Notes under the pieces: generated by a model
The model's database searches: none
What the model saw: the letters and a program-made list of their open reading frames with translations, nothing else
What the model was told of the DNA's origin: nothing
Translations under genes and position numbers: made by a program
Source of the DNA: Gammaproteobacteria bacterium Milos-ODIII6
GTDB taxonomy: Bacteria > Pseudomonadota > Gammaproteobacteria > Chromatiales > Chromatiaceae
DNA: 64,000 nucleotides
Assembly (NCBI GenBank): GCA_029228645.1
Contig: JAPTHR010000003.1
Span: forward strand, 124,001 to 188,000
Direction: 5' to 3'
Part shown: positions 18,504 to 26,398 of the stretch, piece by piece
Numbering within the stretch: the stretch's first letter is position 1
Layout: each line of letters begins with the position of its first letter

Positions 18504-20136
18504 CGAAAAGCTCCTGTATGGGGACTTTGAACCGGGCGACCTTCTCCGGATCGGTTTCGAGAACCAGCTCGAGAAGGTAGCGGGCGCGCAGGAGCATGTC
18601 ACGCGCCAGCGACTTGTCCAGAATGAACCGGGTCGAGGTCACGAAAGAGCGCGCCAGTCCGAGTGCCAGGCGCAGCTCGAAGGTCTGGTCACCGTTTTTG
18701 CGCGCGAAGCGACGAGCGATCTGACAGAAGTCACGCGCCGACTGCATGATGCGGTAGCGCAGCGGACGGTCCAGCACCTGCAGGCGGTAGTGCGAGACCA
18801 GGAAGACCGATACGTCCTGTACGTAATCCAGGTAGCGGGAGCGATGCAGGTCGATGAAATTGATCCGCTGCTCCTCCGGGTCGTAGATGATGTTGTCGAC
18901 GTTGAAGTCGCCATGGATGTAGACCGAGAAGGGCGCCTGCACCGATTTTTCGTAAGCCTGCGCGCGCGCGATCAGGGTATCCAGCGAGGGGACGGCTGTG
19001 CCGCAGATGAGGCTGTCGCCCTGGCGGAACTCCGGGTGAACCCGGTACACCTCAGGCAGTCGCTCACGCAGCTGATCGGTGAAACCCGCGTTGGACGGCT
19101 TTTCGATGCGGGTTTCGCGCCAGACCGAGCGCAGCGTCTTACTGAGGCGATCGAGCGCCTCCGATAACAGGGAGCTGGGTTCATTGAGCAGGATCTGCTC
19201 GAAGGTAAAGCCGGGCAGATGTTCGATGAGCAATGCCGCCGAGCGGCCGCGCTTGTTGTAGGAGAGAATGCGCGGGGCCAGGCCGGGGTAGATCTGGTGC
19301 CAGCTTTCCACCCCCGCACGTTCCTTCTTTAGCTTGCGTTTCTCGCCGTCCTTGAAAATGGCGACGTAGTCGTTCTTTACGCCATCGCCCCGGCTGATGC
19401 CGGCAATGGCGCTGCCGGAGCGGGTTTCGGCGATGGCGTCGATCTGGACGTCATCGACCCCGTCCTCCTTATCCAGGTCCCCCACGGAGGCGGCCAGCGA
19501 ATGGTAACGCTGCAGGTCGACCAACTGACCCAGGTTGGCGGAGATGATCGCCTCGCTGGTGGCGAGCAGCGCATCCCCCATCTGTTCGATGTTCTGCGCC
19601 ACGAACAGCGCGCGAATGAGGTCCTCGGTACGCTTCTTCTGCTTCAGGGCGCTGATGGTGAGTTTGCGCTGACGGTGATAGTCGCGGTCCAGCCGGTCCT
19701 CGACCTGGGCGATCTTCAAGGCCAGGCGAGTGTCGTTCCCGTTGATCGCGGGTTCCACCAGGCCGATCCCGTGCCGGACACGCTCCAGCATGGATACATA
19801 GGCCTTGGCGCCATGCAGCCCGGGGTTGTCCATGGCCTGTATCTGCTCGATGCAGTCGCGGCACAGGCCGGCGATGTTGTCCAGCTCGGTCGCGATGAAT
19901 TCCAATGCGCGCAGGCTCATGCCCTGGGGGCAGTCGTCGGGACAGCGCGCCAGGTGATCCAGGCAGCTGGCGTGGATGCGTTGCTTGAGGTTGCCGGGGT
20001 AGCCGGAGCGGTCGAGGATGGCGCGCGCCAGGTCCGGTGACGGCGTAGCGATGTAATCACCCAGGTGAGCCACCTGGGTGTCGACCTCGACGCACAGGAA
20101 GCGAAGGTTGTCCCGAATCGACTTGGGCAGGCGCAT
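18496..20136 (-). CDS. PhoU-like domain fused to APH-type phosphotransferase
   Basis: The 546-residue product combines an all-helical, PhoU-like N-terminal half (residues about 10-220, with RLDRDYHRQRKLTI and AQNIEQMGDALL typical of PhoU helices) with a C-terminal aminoglycoside-phosphotransferase-like kinase. In the kinase the catalytic loop is YIHGDFNVDNIIYD near residue 407 and the metal-binding segment NFIDLHRSRYLDY near 427; a lysine-rich strand (VAIFKDGEKRKLKKE) precedes it. I start at the ATG overlapping the Nudix stop (TGATG). Role is unknown, but it sits in a chain of overlapping phosphate-handling genes. Confidence 0.8.
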   Translation of the reverse strand: MRLPKSIRDNLRFLCVEVDTQVAHLGDYIATPSPDLARAILDRSGYPGNLKQRIHASCLDHLARCPDDCPQGMSLRALEFIATELDNIAGLCRDCIEQIQAMDNPGLHGAKAYVSMLERVRHGIGLVEPAINGNDTRLALKIAQVEDRLDRDYHRQRKLTISALKQKKRTEDLIRALFVAQNIEQMGDALLATSEAIISANLGQLVDLQRYHSLAASVGDLDKEDGVDDVQIDAIAETRSGSAIAGISRGDGVKNDYVAIFKDGEKRKLKKERAGVESWHQIYPGLAPRILSYNKRGRSAALLIEHLPGFTFEQILLNEPSSLLSEALDRLSKTLRSVWRETRIEKPSNAGFTDQLRERLPEVYRVHPEFRQGDSLICGTAVPSLDTLIARAQAYEKSVQAPFSVYIHGDFNVDNIIYDPEEQRINFIDLHRSRYLDYVQDVSVFLVSHYRLQVLDRPLRYRIMQSARDFCQIARRFARKNGDQTFELRLALGLARSFVTSTRFILDKSLARDMLLRARYLLELVLETDPEKVARFKVPIQELFVA

Positions 20137-20645
20137 CAGGTCTCGAACCTGCCCAGGTAGAGGGGCCGGTCCGGCTCGTCCAGGCCCGCCAGGCAGGCGC
20201 GCAGGTAGGGTGGGAATACCGGCATCTCGGGCACTGCCGCGAGATCGGCCCACAGGACAGCGACCTGGTGCTTGTCGGGCCGGTGACCATTGCACGGCAC
20301 ATAGCCGGATGGCGCCTGGCAACCGAACAACATCTCGAGCAGGTGGCGTCGGGTACTGGGTTCTGTTTCGCGTTGTTTGAAGAAATCAGCCACGTGCAAC
20401 AGCGGGCCGATCTCCACCCGGGTGCCGATCTCCTCTTCACATTCCCGTTGCAGGGCCTGGTGCAGGGACTCTCCCGGTTCCTGCGCGCCTCCCGGCAGGG
20501 CGAAGCGCTCGCCGTGATCGGCGTACTCCTTGCGCAACAGCAGGATGCGGCCTTGCCGGATGATGATGGCGCGCGCGGTCGGACGGATGTCCGGGATCAG
20601 CTGCCCGCGGTCATCTTCGGCGTGGATTTCGTCTGTACGACTCAT
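20136..20645 (-). CDS. Nudix hydrolase
   Basis: A 169-residue Nudix protein with a complete box: GGAQEPGESLHQALQRECEE followed by EIG (residues about 52-74), so a nucleoside-diphosphate-linked substrate would be cleaved with divalent metal. It is the first gene of the minus-strand cassette and its stop overlaps the ATG of the PhoU-phosphotransferase gene by one base. It lies divergent from nrtA, about 440 bp apart. Substrate specificity cannot be read from the sequence. Confidence 0.9.
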   Translation of the reverse strand: MSRTDEIHAEDDRGQLIPDIRPTARAIIIRQGRILLLRKEYADHGERFALPGGAQEPGESLHQALQRECEEEIGTRVEIGPLLHVADFFKQRETEPSTRRHLLEMLFGCQAPSGYVPCNGHRPDKHQVAVLWADLAAVPEMPVFPPYLRACLAGLDEPDRPLYLGRFET

Positions 20646-20762
20646 CTCTACAATTCTGGCCCGATCGGCCGGGTTTGTCTGCTACCGAGGCAATGGATGT
20701 TTGCGGGCGGGCAGGGCGCGCACCGGCACTGAAACACAACGCGTGCCTGGTCGCGCGGAAAA

Positions 20763-20779
20763 TGCGCTGTCATGGTGCA
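20763..20779 (+). promoter_or_regulatory. NtrC-type enhancer site upstream of nrtA
   Basis: TGCGCT-N5-GGTGCA matches the NtrC site TGCACC-N5-GGTGCA at 10 of 12 positions. It lies about 105 bp before the sigma54 -24 element, a usual enhancer distance. A weaker GTGC-rich palindrome follows at about 20795-20812. Confidence 0.65.
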
Positions 20780-20883
20780 AATTGGCATATCACTGTGTGC
20801 TTATAGTGCAATGCGCCCGGTCCGACCGCCCGAGCGGCTCGTGGTGGCGCTGTAAGCTTCTGAATTTTTTAGACGTGGCTGTT

Positions 20884-20900
20884 TTGGCACGGCGCATGCA
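20884..20900 (+). promoter_or_regulatory. Sigma54 promoter of the nrt-nir-nas operon
   Basis: TTGGCACGGCGCATGCA keeps both invariant dinucleotides, GG at 20886 and GC at 20898, 10 bp apart. The predicted start is near 20911, giving an untranslated leader of about 178 nt that holds the ANTAR-type attenuator. Confidence 0.85.
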
Positions 20901-20932
20901 GAGGAGTTCGCGTATCGGTTCTCCCCTCGGGA

Positions 20933-21069
20933 GGCTCAACGGCGAGCTGGAATCGAACACTCAGTTTCTGACTGAACTCTCGTAACAAGTTATTGCGGCC
21001 AGTGTTGGCCGGTTTGGACAACGGCGTCCTTCGCTCCGACTTCGGTTGGGGGGTTGGGCGCTTTTTTTT
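20933..21069 (+). promoter_or_regulatory. ANTAR-type attenuator leader of nrtA (paired hexaloop hairpins plus terminator)
   Basis: Two adjacent hairpins have six-base loops with A at position 1 and G at position 4: CGGCC-AGTGTT-GGCCG (20996-21011) and, four bases later, GGAC-AACGGC-GTCC (21016-21029). This is the dual-hairpin target of ANTAR proteins. A terminator stem GCGTCC/GGGCGC (21024-21029 with 21056-21061, one G-T pair) with an inner CTCCGA/TTGGGG helix and eight T residues (21062-21069) uses the right arm of the second hairpin, so the two folds exclude each other. A third hairpin with the same loop, GCTC-AACGGC-GAGC, lies upstream at 20934-20947. NasT at 10666 is the likely ligand. 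Confidence 0.85.
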
Positions 21070-21088
21070 GTAGCAAAAAAGGTTGTAA

Positions 21089-22477
21089 ATGATGCACGAC
21101 AATCGTTTTAAGAAGCAGCTGGTCCGTTTCGGCCTGGCCATGGGTCTGACCATTGGCGCCGCGCTGCCATCGATCGCGCTGGCGGAACTGGGTGATCCGG
21201 AAAAAGAGGACCTCAAGTTCGGGTTCATCAAGCTGACCGACATGGCGCCACTCGCGATCGCCTATGAGAAGGGCTACTTCGAGGACGAGGGCCTGTACGT
21301 CACGCTGGAGGCGCAGGCCAACTGGAAGGTGCTGCTCAACGGGGTCATCGACGGTCAACTGGATGGGGCGCACATGCTCGCCGGGCAGCCGCTGGCGGCG
21401 ACCATCGGCTTCGGTACCAAGGCGCACATCGTCACCCCCTTCTCCATGGACCTCAACGGCAACGGGATCACGGTATCCAATGCGGTCTGGGAGGAGATGA
21501 AGCCTCACATCCCCAAGCAGGCCGACGGCAGGCCGCAACACCCGATCAAGGCCGATTACCTCAAGCCGGTGGTCGAGAAGTACAAGGCGGATGGCAAGCC
21601 CTTCAAGATGGGCATGGTCTTCCCGGTCTCGACGCACAACTATGAGCTGCGCTACTGGCTCGCCGCGGGTGGCCTGCACCCCGGTTACTACGCGCCGGAC
21701 AAGGGCGACACCACCGGCACCATCGATGCCGACGTGCTGCTGTCGGTCACCCCGCCACCGCAGATGCCTGCCACCCTGGAGGCCGGCACCATCTATGGCT
21801 ACTGCGTGGGTGAGCCGTGGAACCAGCAGGCGGTGTTCAAGGGTATCGGCGTTCCGGTCATCACCGACTACGAGATCTGGAAGGACAACCCGGAGAAGGT
21901 CTTTGGCATGACCAAGGAGTTCACCGAGAAGTATCCCAACACCACGGTGCGGGTGGTCAAGGCCATGATCCGCGCGGCCAAGTGGCTGGACGAGGACAAC
22001 AACAAGAACCGCCCGGAGGCGGTCAAGATCCTGTCCCAGCCGAACTACGTCGGTGCGGACTACAAGGTGATCGCCAACTCCATGACCGGCACCTTCGAGT
22101 ACGAGAAGGGTGACAAGCGCGATGTGCCCGACTTCAACGTGTTCTTCCGCTACAACGCGACCTACCCCTATTACTCGGATGCGGTCTGGTACCTGACCCA
22201 GATGCGTCGCTGGGGCCAGATTGCCGAGCAGAAGCCGGACAGCTGGTACATGGATACGGCCGCCAAGGTCTATCGCCCGGACATCTACCGCAAGGCGGCC
22301 GAGGAACTGATCGCCGAGGGCACGATGACGCCGGAGGAGTTCCCGAGCTTTGACGAGGAGAGTGGCTATCGTCCGCCGCAGACCGAGTTCATCGACGAGA
22401 TCGCCTTCGACGGAACCAAGCCGAACGACTATCTGGCCAAGTTCCCGATCGGTCTCAAGGGTGTCGACAAGCCCTGA
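21089..22477 (+). CDS. nrtA: Nitrate ABC transporter substrate-binding protein
   Basis: A 462-residue NrtA-family protein. A signal peptide ([21 protein letters not shown]) directs it to the periplasm or to a membrane anchor. Family motifs include [54 protein letters not shown] and [14 protein letters not shown], which line the nitrate pocket in NrtA/CmpA proteins. It binds nitrate (and perhaps nitrite) and delivers it to NrtB. The first ATG after AAGG is used; a second ATG follows at once. It is the first gene after the sigma54 promoter and ANTAR leader. Confidence 0.95.
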   Translation: MMHDNRFKKQLVRFGLAMGLTIGAALPSIALAELGDPEKEDLKFGFIKLTDMAPLAIAYEKGYFEDEGLYVTLEAQANWKVLLNGVIDGQLDGAHMLAGQPLAATIGFGTKAHIVTPFSMDLNGNGITVSNAVWEEMKPHIPKQADGRPQHPIKADYLKPVVEKYKADGKPFKMGMVFPVSTHNYELRYWLAAGGLHPGYYAPDKGDTTGTIDADVLLSVTPPPQMPATLEAGTIYGYCVGEPWNQQAVFKGIGVPVITDYEIWKDNPEKVFGMTKEFTEKYPNTTVRVVKAMIRAAKWLDEDNNKNRPEAVKILSQPNYVGADYKVIANSMTGTFEYEKGDKRDVPDFNVFFRYNATYPYYSDAVWYLTQMRRWGQIAEQKPDSWYMDTAAKVYRPDIYRKAAEELIAEGTMTPEEFPSFDEESGYRPPQTEFIDEIAFDGTKPNDYLAKFPIGLKGVDKP

Positions 22478-22482
22478 TCGAT

Positions 22483-22511
22483 GGCGGCGGGTGGACTCAC
22501 CGCCCGCCGCC
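22483..22511 (+). promoter_or_regulatory. Intercistronic stem-loop nrtA-nrtB
   Basis: A perfect 9-bp GC stem GGCGGCGGG/CCCGCCGCC directly after the nrtA stop, without a T run. Such stem-loops after binding-protein genes usually protect the upstream mRNA, giving more binding protein than permease. Confidence 0.65.
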
Positions 22512-22548
22512 GGCAAACCAGTTTTTCGAGGTATTCGAGGTAAAGGAA

Positions 22549-23577
22549 ATGGCTTCACTGATGAACAATCAGGCCTTCGCGGTTCCGCTCCTGGACAGGG
22601 CTCTGGCCTATCTGTCCGGCGATTCGATCACGCGCACCATGGGTGGCTTCACTCGCAACGTGGTGGTGCCCTTGATCGCGATCGTGGTGTTTCTCGGCTT
22701 GTGGGATATCGGCGCGCGGCAGGTCCAGACTTCGCTCGGGGTCCTGCCCGGTCCAGCCAAGGTCTGGGAACAGACGATGGTCCTGTACGGCGAGCACCAG
22801 GCGGAGCGCGCCAAAGAGGATGCGTTCTACGAGCGCCTGCAGAAGCGGATCGACAAGGCGGTTGCCGCCGGCAAGCCGCAGGAGAAGATCGACAAGATGC
22901 AGGGGCGTCAGTACACCGGTCCCTCGACCTTCATCGATCAGATATGGACCAGCCTGTGGACTGTCACCAGCGGATTCCTGCTGGCCTCGCTGATCGCCAT
23001 TCCGCTGGGGATCGTGATCGGCATGAGTCAGACCCTGTACCAGGCCTTCAATCCGATCATCCAGATTTTCAAGCCGGTCTCTCCACTGGCCTGGCTGCCA
23101 CTGGTGACGATGGTGGTTTCCGCGGTCTACGTCAGTCAGGACCCGATGTTCTCCAAGTCCTACCTGACCTCCGCGATCACCGTGACGCTATGTTGTTTGT
23201 GGCCGACCATCATCAACACTGCGGTCGGCGTCTCGGGTGTGAGCAAGGACCTGCTCAACGTCAGCCGGGTGCTGCGCCTGAACTGGTTCACCAAGACCAT
23301 CAAGATCGTCATCCCTTCCTCGATTCCCATGATCTTCACCGGCCTGCGCCTCAGCCTGAGCATCGGCTGGATGGTGCTGATCGCGGCCGAGATGCTGGCG
23401 CAGAACCCGGGCCTGGGCAAGTTCGTCTGGGACGAGTTCCAGAACGGCAGCTCCAACTCGCTGGCACGCATCATGACCGCGGTGCTGGTGATCGGCTTCA
23501 TCGGCTTCCTGCTCGACCGCTCCATGCTGATGCTGCAGAAGAGCGTCAACTGGGACAAGTCGGCGATATTGCGCTGA
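22549..23577 (+). CDS. nrtB: Nitrate ABC transporter permease
   Basis: A 342-residue inner-membrane permease. One N-terminal helix (VVVPLIAIVVFLGLWDIGA) is followed by a charged cytoplasmic or periplasmic insert of about 70 residues (EHQAERAKEDAFYERLQK), then the BPD_transp_1 core with about five helices and the EAA-loop region VSRVLRLNWFTKTIKIVIPS. The length and insert match the NrtB/CmpB family. It follows nrtA by 71 bp. It would pair with the NrtC ATPase, which lies beyond a 640-bp repeat array. Confidence 0.94.
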   Translation: MASLMNNQAFAVPLLDRALAYLSGDSITRTMGGFTRNVVVPLIAIVVFLGLWDIGARQVQTSLGVLPGPAKVWEQTMVLYGEHQAERAKEDAFYERLQKRIDKAVAAGKPQEKIDKMQGRQYTGPSTFIDQIWTSLWTVTSGFLLASLIAIPLGIVIGMSQTLYQAFNPIIQIFKPVSPLAWLPLVTMVVSAVYVSQDPMFSKSYLTSAITVTLCCLWPTIINTAVGVSGVSKDLLNVSRVLRLNWFTKTIKIVIPSSIPMIFTGLRLSLSIGWMVLIAAEMLAQNPGLGKFVWDEFQNGSSNSLARIMTAVLVIGFIGFLLDRSMLMLQKSVNWDKSAILR

Positions 23578-23587
23578 ATTTATTGAA

Positions 23588-24200
23588 CCGCAAAGAACGC
23601 CAAGTACGTCAAGAGTTGAATGTGCGAAACCGAAGTCTTCGCGTCCTTTGCGACCTTGGCGGTGAAATATTCATTGCAGGGTTAGTGAATGGAACCGCAA
23701 AGAACGCAAAGAACGCCAAGTGTTGAATGTGCGAAAGCGAAATCTTCGCGTCCTTTGCGGCCTTGGCGGTGAAATATTCATTGCAGGGTTAGTGAATGGA
23801 ACGGCGAAGAGCGCCAAGTACGTCAAGAGTTGAATGTGTAAAAGCGAAATCTTCGCGTCCTTTGCGGCCTTGGCGGTGAAATATTCATTGCAGGGTTAGT
23901 GAATGGAACCGCGAAGAACGCGAAGAACGTCAAGAGTTGAATGTGTAAAAGCGAAATCTTCGCGTCCTTTGCGGCCTTGGCGGTGAAATATTCATTGCAG
24001 GGTTAGTGAATGGAACGGCGAAGAGCGCCAAGTACGTCAAGAGTTGAATGTGTAAAAGCGAAATCTTCGCGTCCTTTGCGGCCTTGGCGGTGAAATATTC
24101 ATTGCAAGGTTAGTGAACGGAACCGCGAAGAACGCGAAGAACGCAAAGAGTTGAATGTGTGAAAGCGAAGTCTTCGCGTCCTTTGCGAGCTTGGCGGTGA
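23588..24200. repeat. Tandem array of six 107-bp imperfect palindromes
   Basis: Units start at 23588, 23695, 23802, 23909, 24016 and 24123, exactly 107 bp apart. Each has a left arm like ACCGCGAAGAACGCGAAG, a short AGAGTTGAATGTG spacer, a right arm CTTCGCGTCCTTTGCG then GCCTTGGCGGT, and a constant AAATATTCATTGCAGGG tail. In RNA each unit can form a hairpin. The array fills the nrtB-nrtC gap. All units are alike, so no CRISPR spacers. Confidence 0.92.
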
Positions 24201-24219
24201 AACAAAAAGGATTATCGAA

Positions 24220-26361
24220 ATGAATTCTTATCTGAATATCGACCACATCGGGATCACTTTTCCGACCGACAATGGCCCGCTGACGGTCCTCGAGGATGTC
24301 AATCTGCAGGTGGGCGAGGGTGAGTTCATCTCCCTGATCGGTCACTCCGGCTGCGGCAAGTCGACCGTGCTCAACATCGTGGCCGGGCTGCTCGAGGCCA
24401 GCACCGGCGGCGTCATCCTGGAGGGCAAGGAGGTCGGCGAGCCCGGCCCGGACCGCGCCGTGATCTTCCAGAACCACTCGCTGCTGCCGTGGCTGACGGT
24501 GTACGACAATGTCCGGCTTGCGGTCGACCAGGTGTTCAAGAAAACCAAGTCCAAGCGCGAGCGGCACGAGTGGACTCTGCACAACCTCGAACTGGTGCAC
24601 ATGTCGCATGCCCTGGAGCGCCGCCCGGACGAGATATCCGGGGGAATGAAGCAGCGCGTCGGTATCGCGCGGGCGCTGGCGATGGAGCCCAAGGTGCTGC
24701 TGATGGACGAGCCCTTCGGTGCGCTCGACTCGCTCACCCGCACGCACATGCAGGATTCGCTCATGGAGATCCAGGCGGATCTCAACAACACCGTGATCAT
24801 GATCACCCACGACGTGGACGAGGCGGTGTTGCTGTCGGATCGCATCGTGATGATGACCAACGGCCCGAATGCGACCATCGGCGAGATCCTGACGGTGGAC
24901 CTCGAGCGGCCGCGCGACCGACTCGCGCTGGCGGAGGACCCGCGCTACAACCACTACCGCGCCGAGGTGGTGAAGTTCCTGCACGAGCGTCACCAGAACC
25001 CGGCCAAGGCACAGGAGGTGGCCAAGCCCGCGCCGAAAGAACCGAAGAGCAATGTATTCAAGCTGCCGGCCTCGCAGGTGACCTCTGCCGCGGCCAATGG
25101 CCGGGTGCTGGAGAAGGCCCACCTGGAGCTCGGTTTCGTCCCCTTGACCGATTGTGCTCCGCTGGTGGTAGCGAAAGAAAAAGGTTTCTTTGCCCGCCAT
25201 GGCCTGGATGTGGAGCTGTCGCGCGAGTCCTCCTGGGCGAACGTGCGCGACAAGGTCTGCACCGGCATGCTCGACGGGGCGCAGATGCTCGCTGCGATGC
25301 CGCTGGTCTCGGCGCTCGAAGGTCACGCCTGCGAGCCCATGGTCACGGGCATGAGCCTGGATCTCAACGGCAACGCGATCACCGTGTCCAAGGAGTTGTA
25401 CGGGCGCATGCTGGCCACCGGAATACCGGGGCTGGACAGCGCGCGCGGCTCGGCCGCTGCGCTGCGCACCGTTATCGAGCATGACCAGGCCGAGGGCAGG
25501 CCACCGCTCACCTTCGCGGTGGTTTTCCCGCAGTCTTCGCACAACTATCTGCTGCGATACTGGATGGCGTCGGCCGGCATCGACCCGGACAAGGACGTGC
25601 GTATCACCGTGGTGCCGCCACCGCAGGTCGGTCATTACCTGCGTGCCGGGATGATCAGCGGCTGCTGCGTGGGAGAGCCCTGGAACAGTTACGCGGTCTC
25701 GGAGGGTCTTGGCCGCACCCTGATCACCAGCTACGACATCTGGAACAATCATCCGGAGAAGGTGTTCGCGGTCACGCGCAACTGGGCGCAACGCAATCCC
25801 AACACCCACCAGGCGATACTGATGGCGCTGATGGAGGCCTGCGAGTGGCTTGATCAGCAGGAGCACCGCCGCGAGGCCTGCGAGCTGCTCAGCGCCGGCC
25901 GCTACGTCAACGCGCCGGTGGACGTGCTGGAGAAATCCCTGACCGGCACGCTGCAGTTCTCCTCGGACGAGAAACCGCGCAGCGCCCCGGACTACAACGT
26001 CTTCCACCGCTACGCGGCCAATTTCCCGTGGCGCTCGCACGCGCTCTGGTTCCTCTCGCAGATGCAGCGCTGGGGCGAGATCGACAGCTCGGTGGATCTA
26101 GAGACCATCGCCAAGTCGGTCTATCGACCCGAGGTCTACCGCGCAGCCTGCGACGCCCTGGGTCGCCCCTACCCGGAGGTCGACTTCAAGGTCGAAGGAC
26201 AGCACGAGGAGGGATGGCTGCTCATGAGCGGTGACGAGTCCATGCAGATGGGCGCCGACCAGTTCATGGACGGACGGGTTTTCGAGCCCACCAACCTGGA
26301 GCGCTACCTGGATTCATTCAAATCAACTGCCGAGGATCCGGTGGCGAAGGCCTCCGCCTGA
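24220..26361 (+). CDS. nrtC: Nitrate ABC transporter ATPase fused to NrtA-like domain
   Basis: A 713-residue fusion. Residues 1-255 are an ABC ATPase (Walker A GHSGCGKST, signature ISGGMKQRVGIARAL, Walker B VLLMDEPFGALD, switch THDVDEA). After a linker, residues about 300-690 form an NrtA-like solute-binding domain (ELGFVPLTDCAPLVVAKEKG, FPQSSHNYLLRYWM, GCCVGEPWNSYAV) lacking a signal peptide, so it is cytoplasmic. This architecture is known from cyanobacterial NrtC, where the C-domain senses nitrate or other nitrogen signals and inhibits transport. No separate NrtD ATPase is present. Since NasS is also NrtA-like and missing here, the domain may also serve as sensor; that is inference. Confidence 0.93.
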   Translation: MNSYLNIDHIGITFPTDNGPLTVLEDVNLQVGEGEFISLIGHSGCGKSTVLNIVAGLLEASTGGVILEGKEVGEPGPDRAVIFQNHSLLPWLTVYDNVRLAVDQVFKKTKSKRERHEWTLHNLELVHMSHALERRPDEISGGMKQRVGIARALAMEPKVLLMDEPFGALDSLTRTHMQDSLMEIQADLNNTVIMITHDVDEAVLLSDRIVMMTNGPNATIGEILTVDLERPRDRLALAEDPRYNHYRAEVVKFLHERHQNPAKAQEVAKPAPKEPKSNVFKLPASQVTSAAANGRVLEKAHLELGFVPLTDCAPLVVAKEKGFFARHGLDVELSRESSWANVRDKVCTGMLDGAQMLAAMPLVSALEGHACEPMVTGMSLDLNGNAITVSKELYGRMLATGIPGLDSARGSAAALRTVIEHDQAEGRPPLTFAVVFPQSSHNYLLRYWMASAGIDPDKDVRITVVPPPQVGHYLRAGMISGCCVGEPWNSYAVSEGLGRTLITSYDIWNNHPEKVFAVTRNWAQRNPNTHQAILMALMEACEWLDQQEHRREACELLSAGRYVNAPVDVLEKSLTGTLQFSSDEKPRSAPDYNVFHRYAANFPWRSHALWFLSQMQRWGEIDSSVDLETIAKSVYRPEVYRAACDALGRPYPEVDFKVEGQHEEGWLLMSGDESMQMGADQFMDGRVFEPTNLERYLDSFKSTAEDPVAKASA

Positions 26362-26398
26362 CGTCGTCTGGATGATGTTCCCGAATAGGTAATCACAC

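Noticed and set aside
23588-24200. Regular 107-bp repeats resembling a CRISPR array
   Set aside because: Units are alike over their whole length, with no short repeat/unique spacer pattern and no cas genes.
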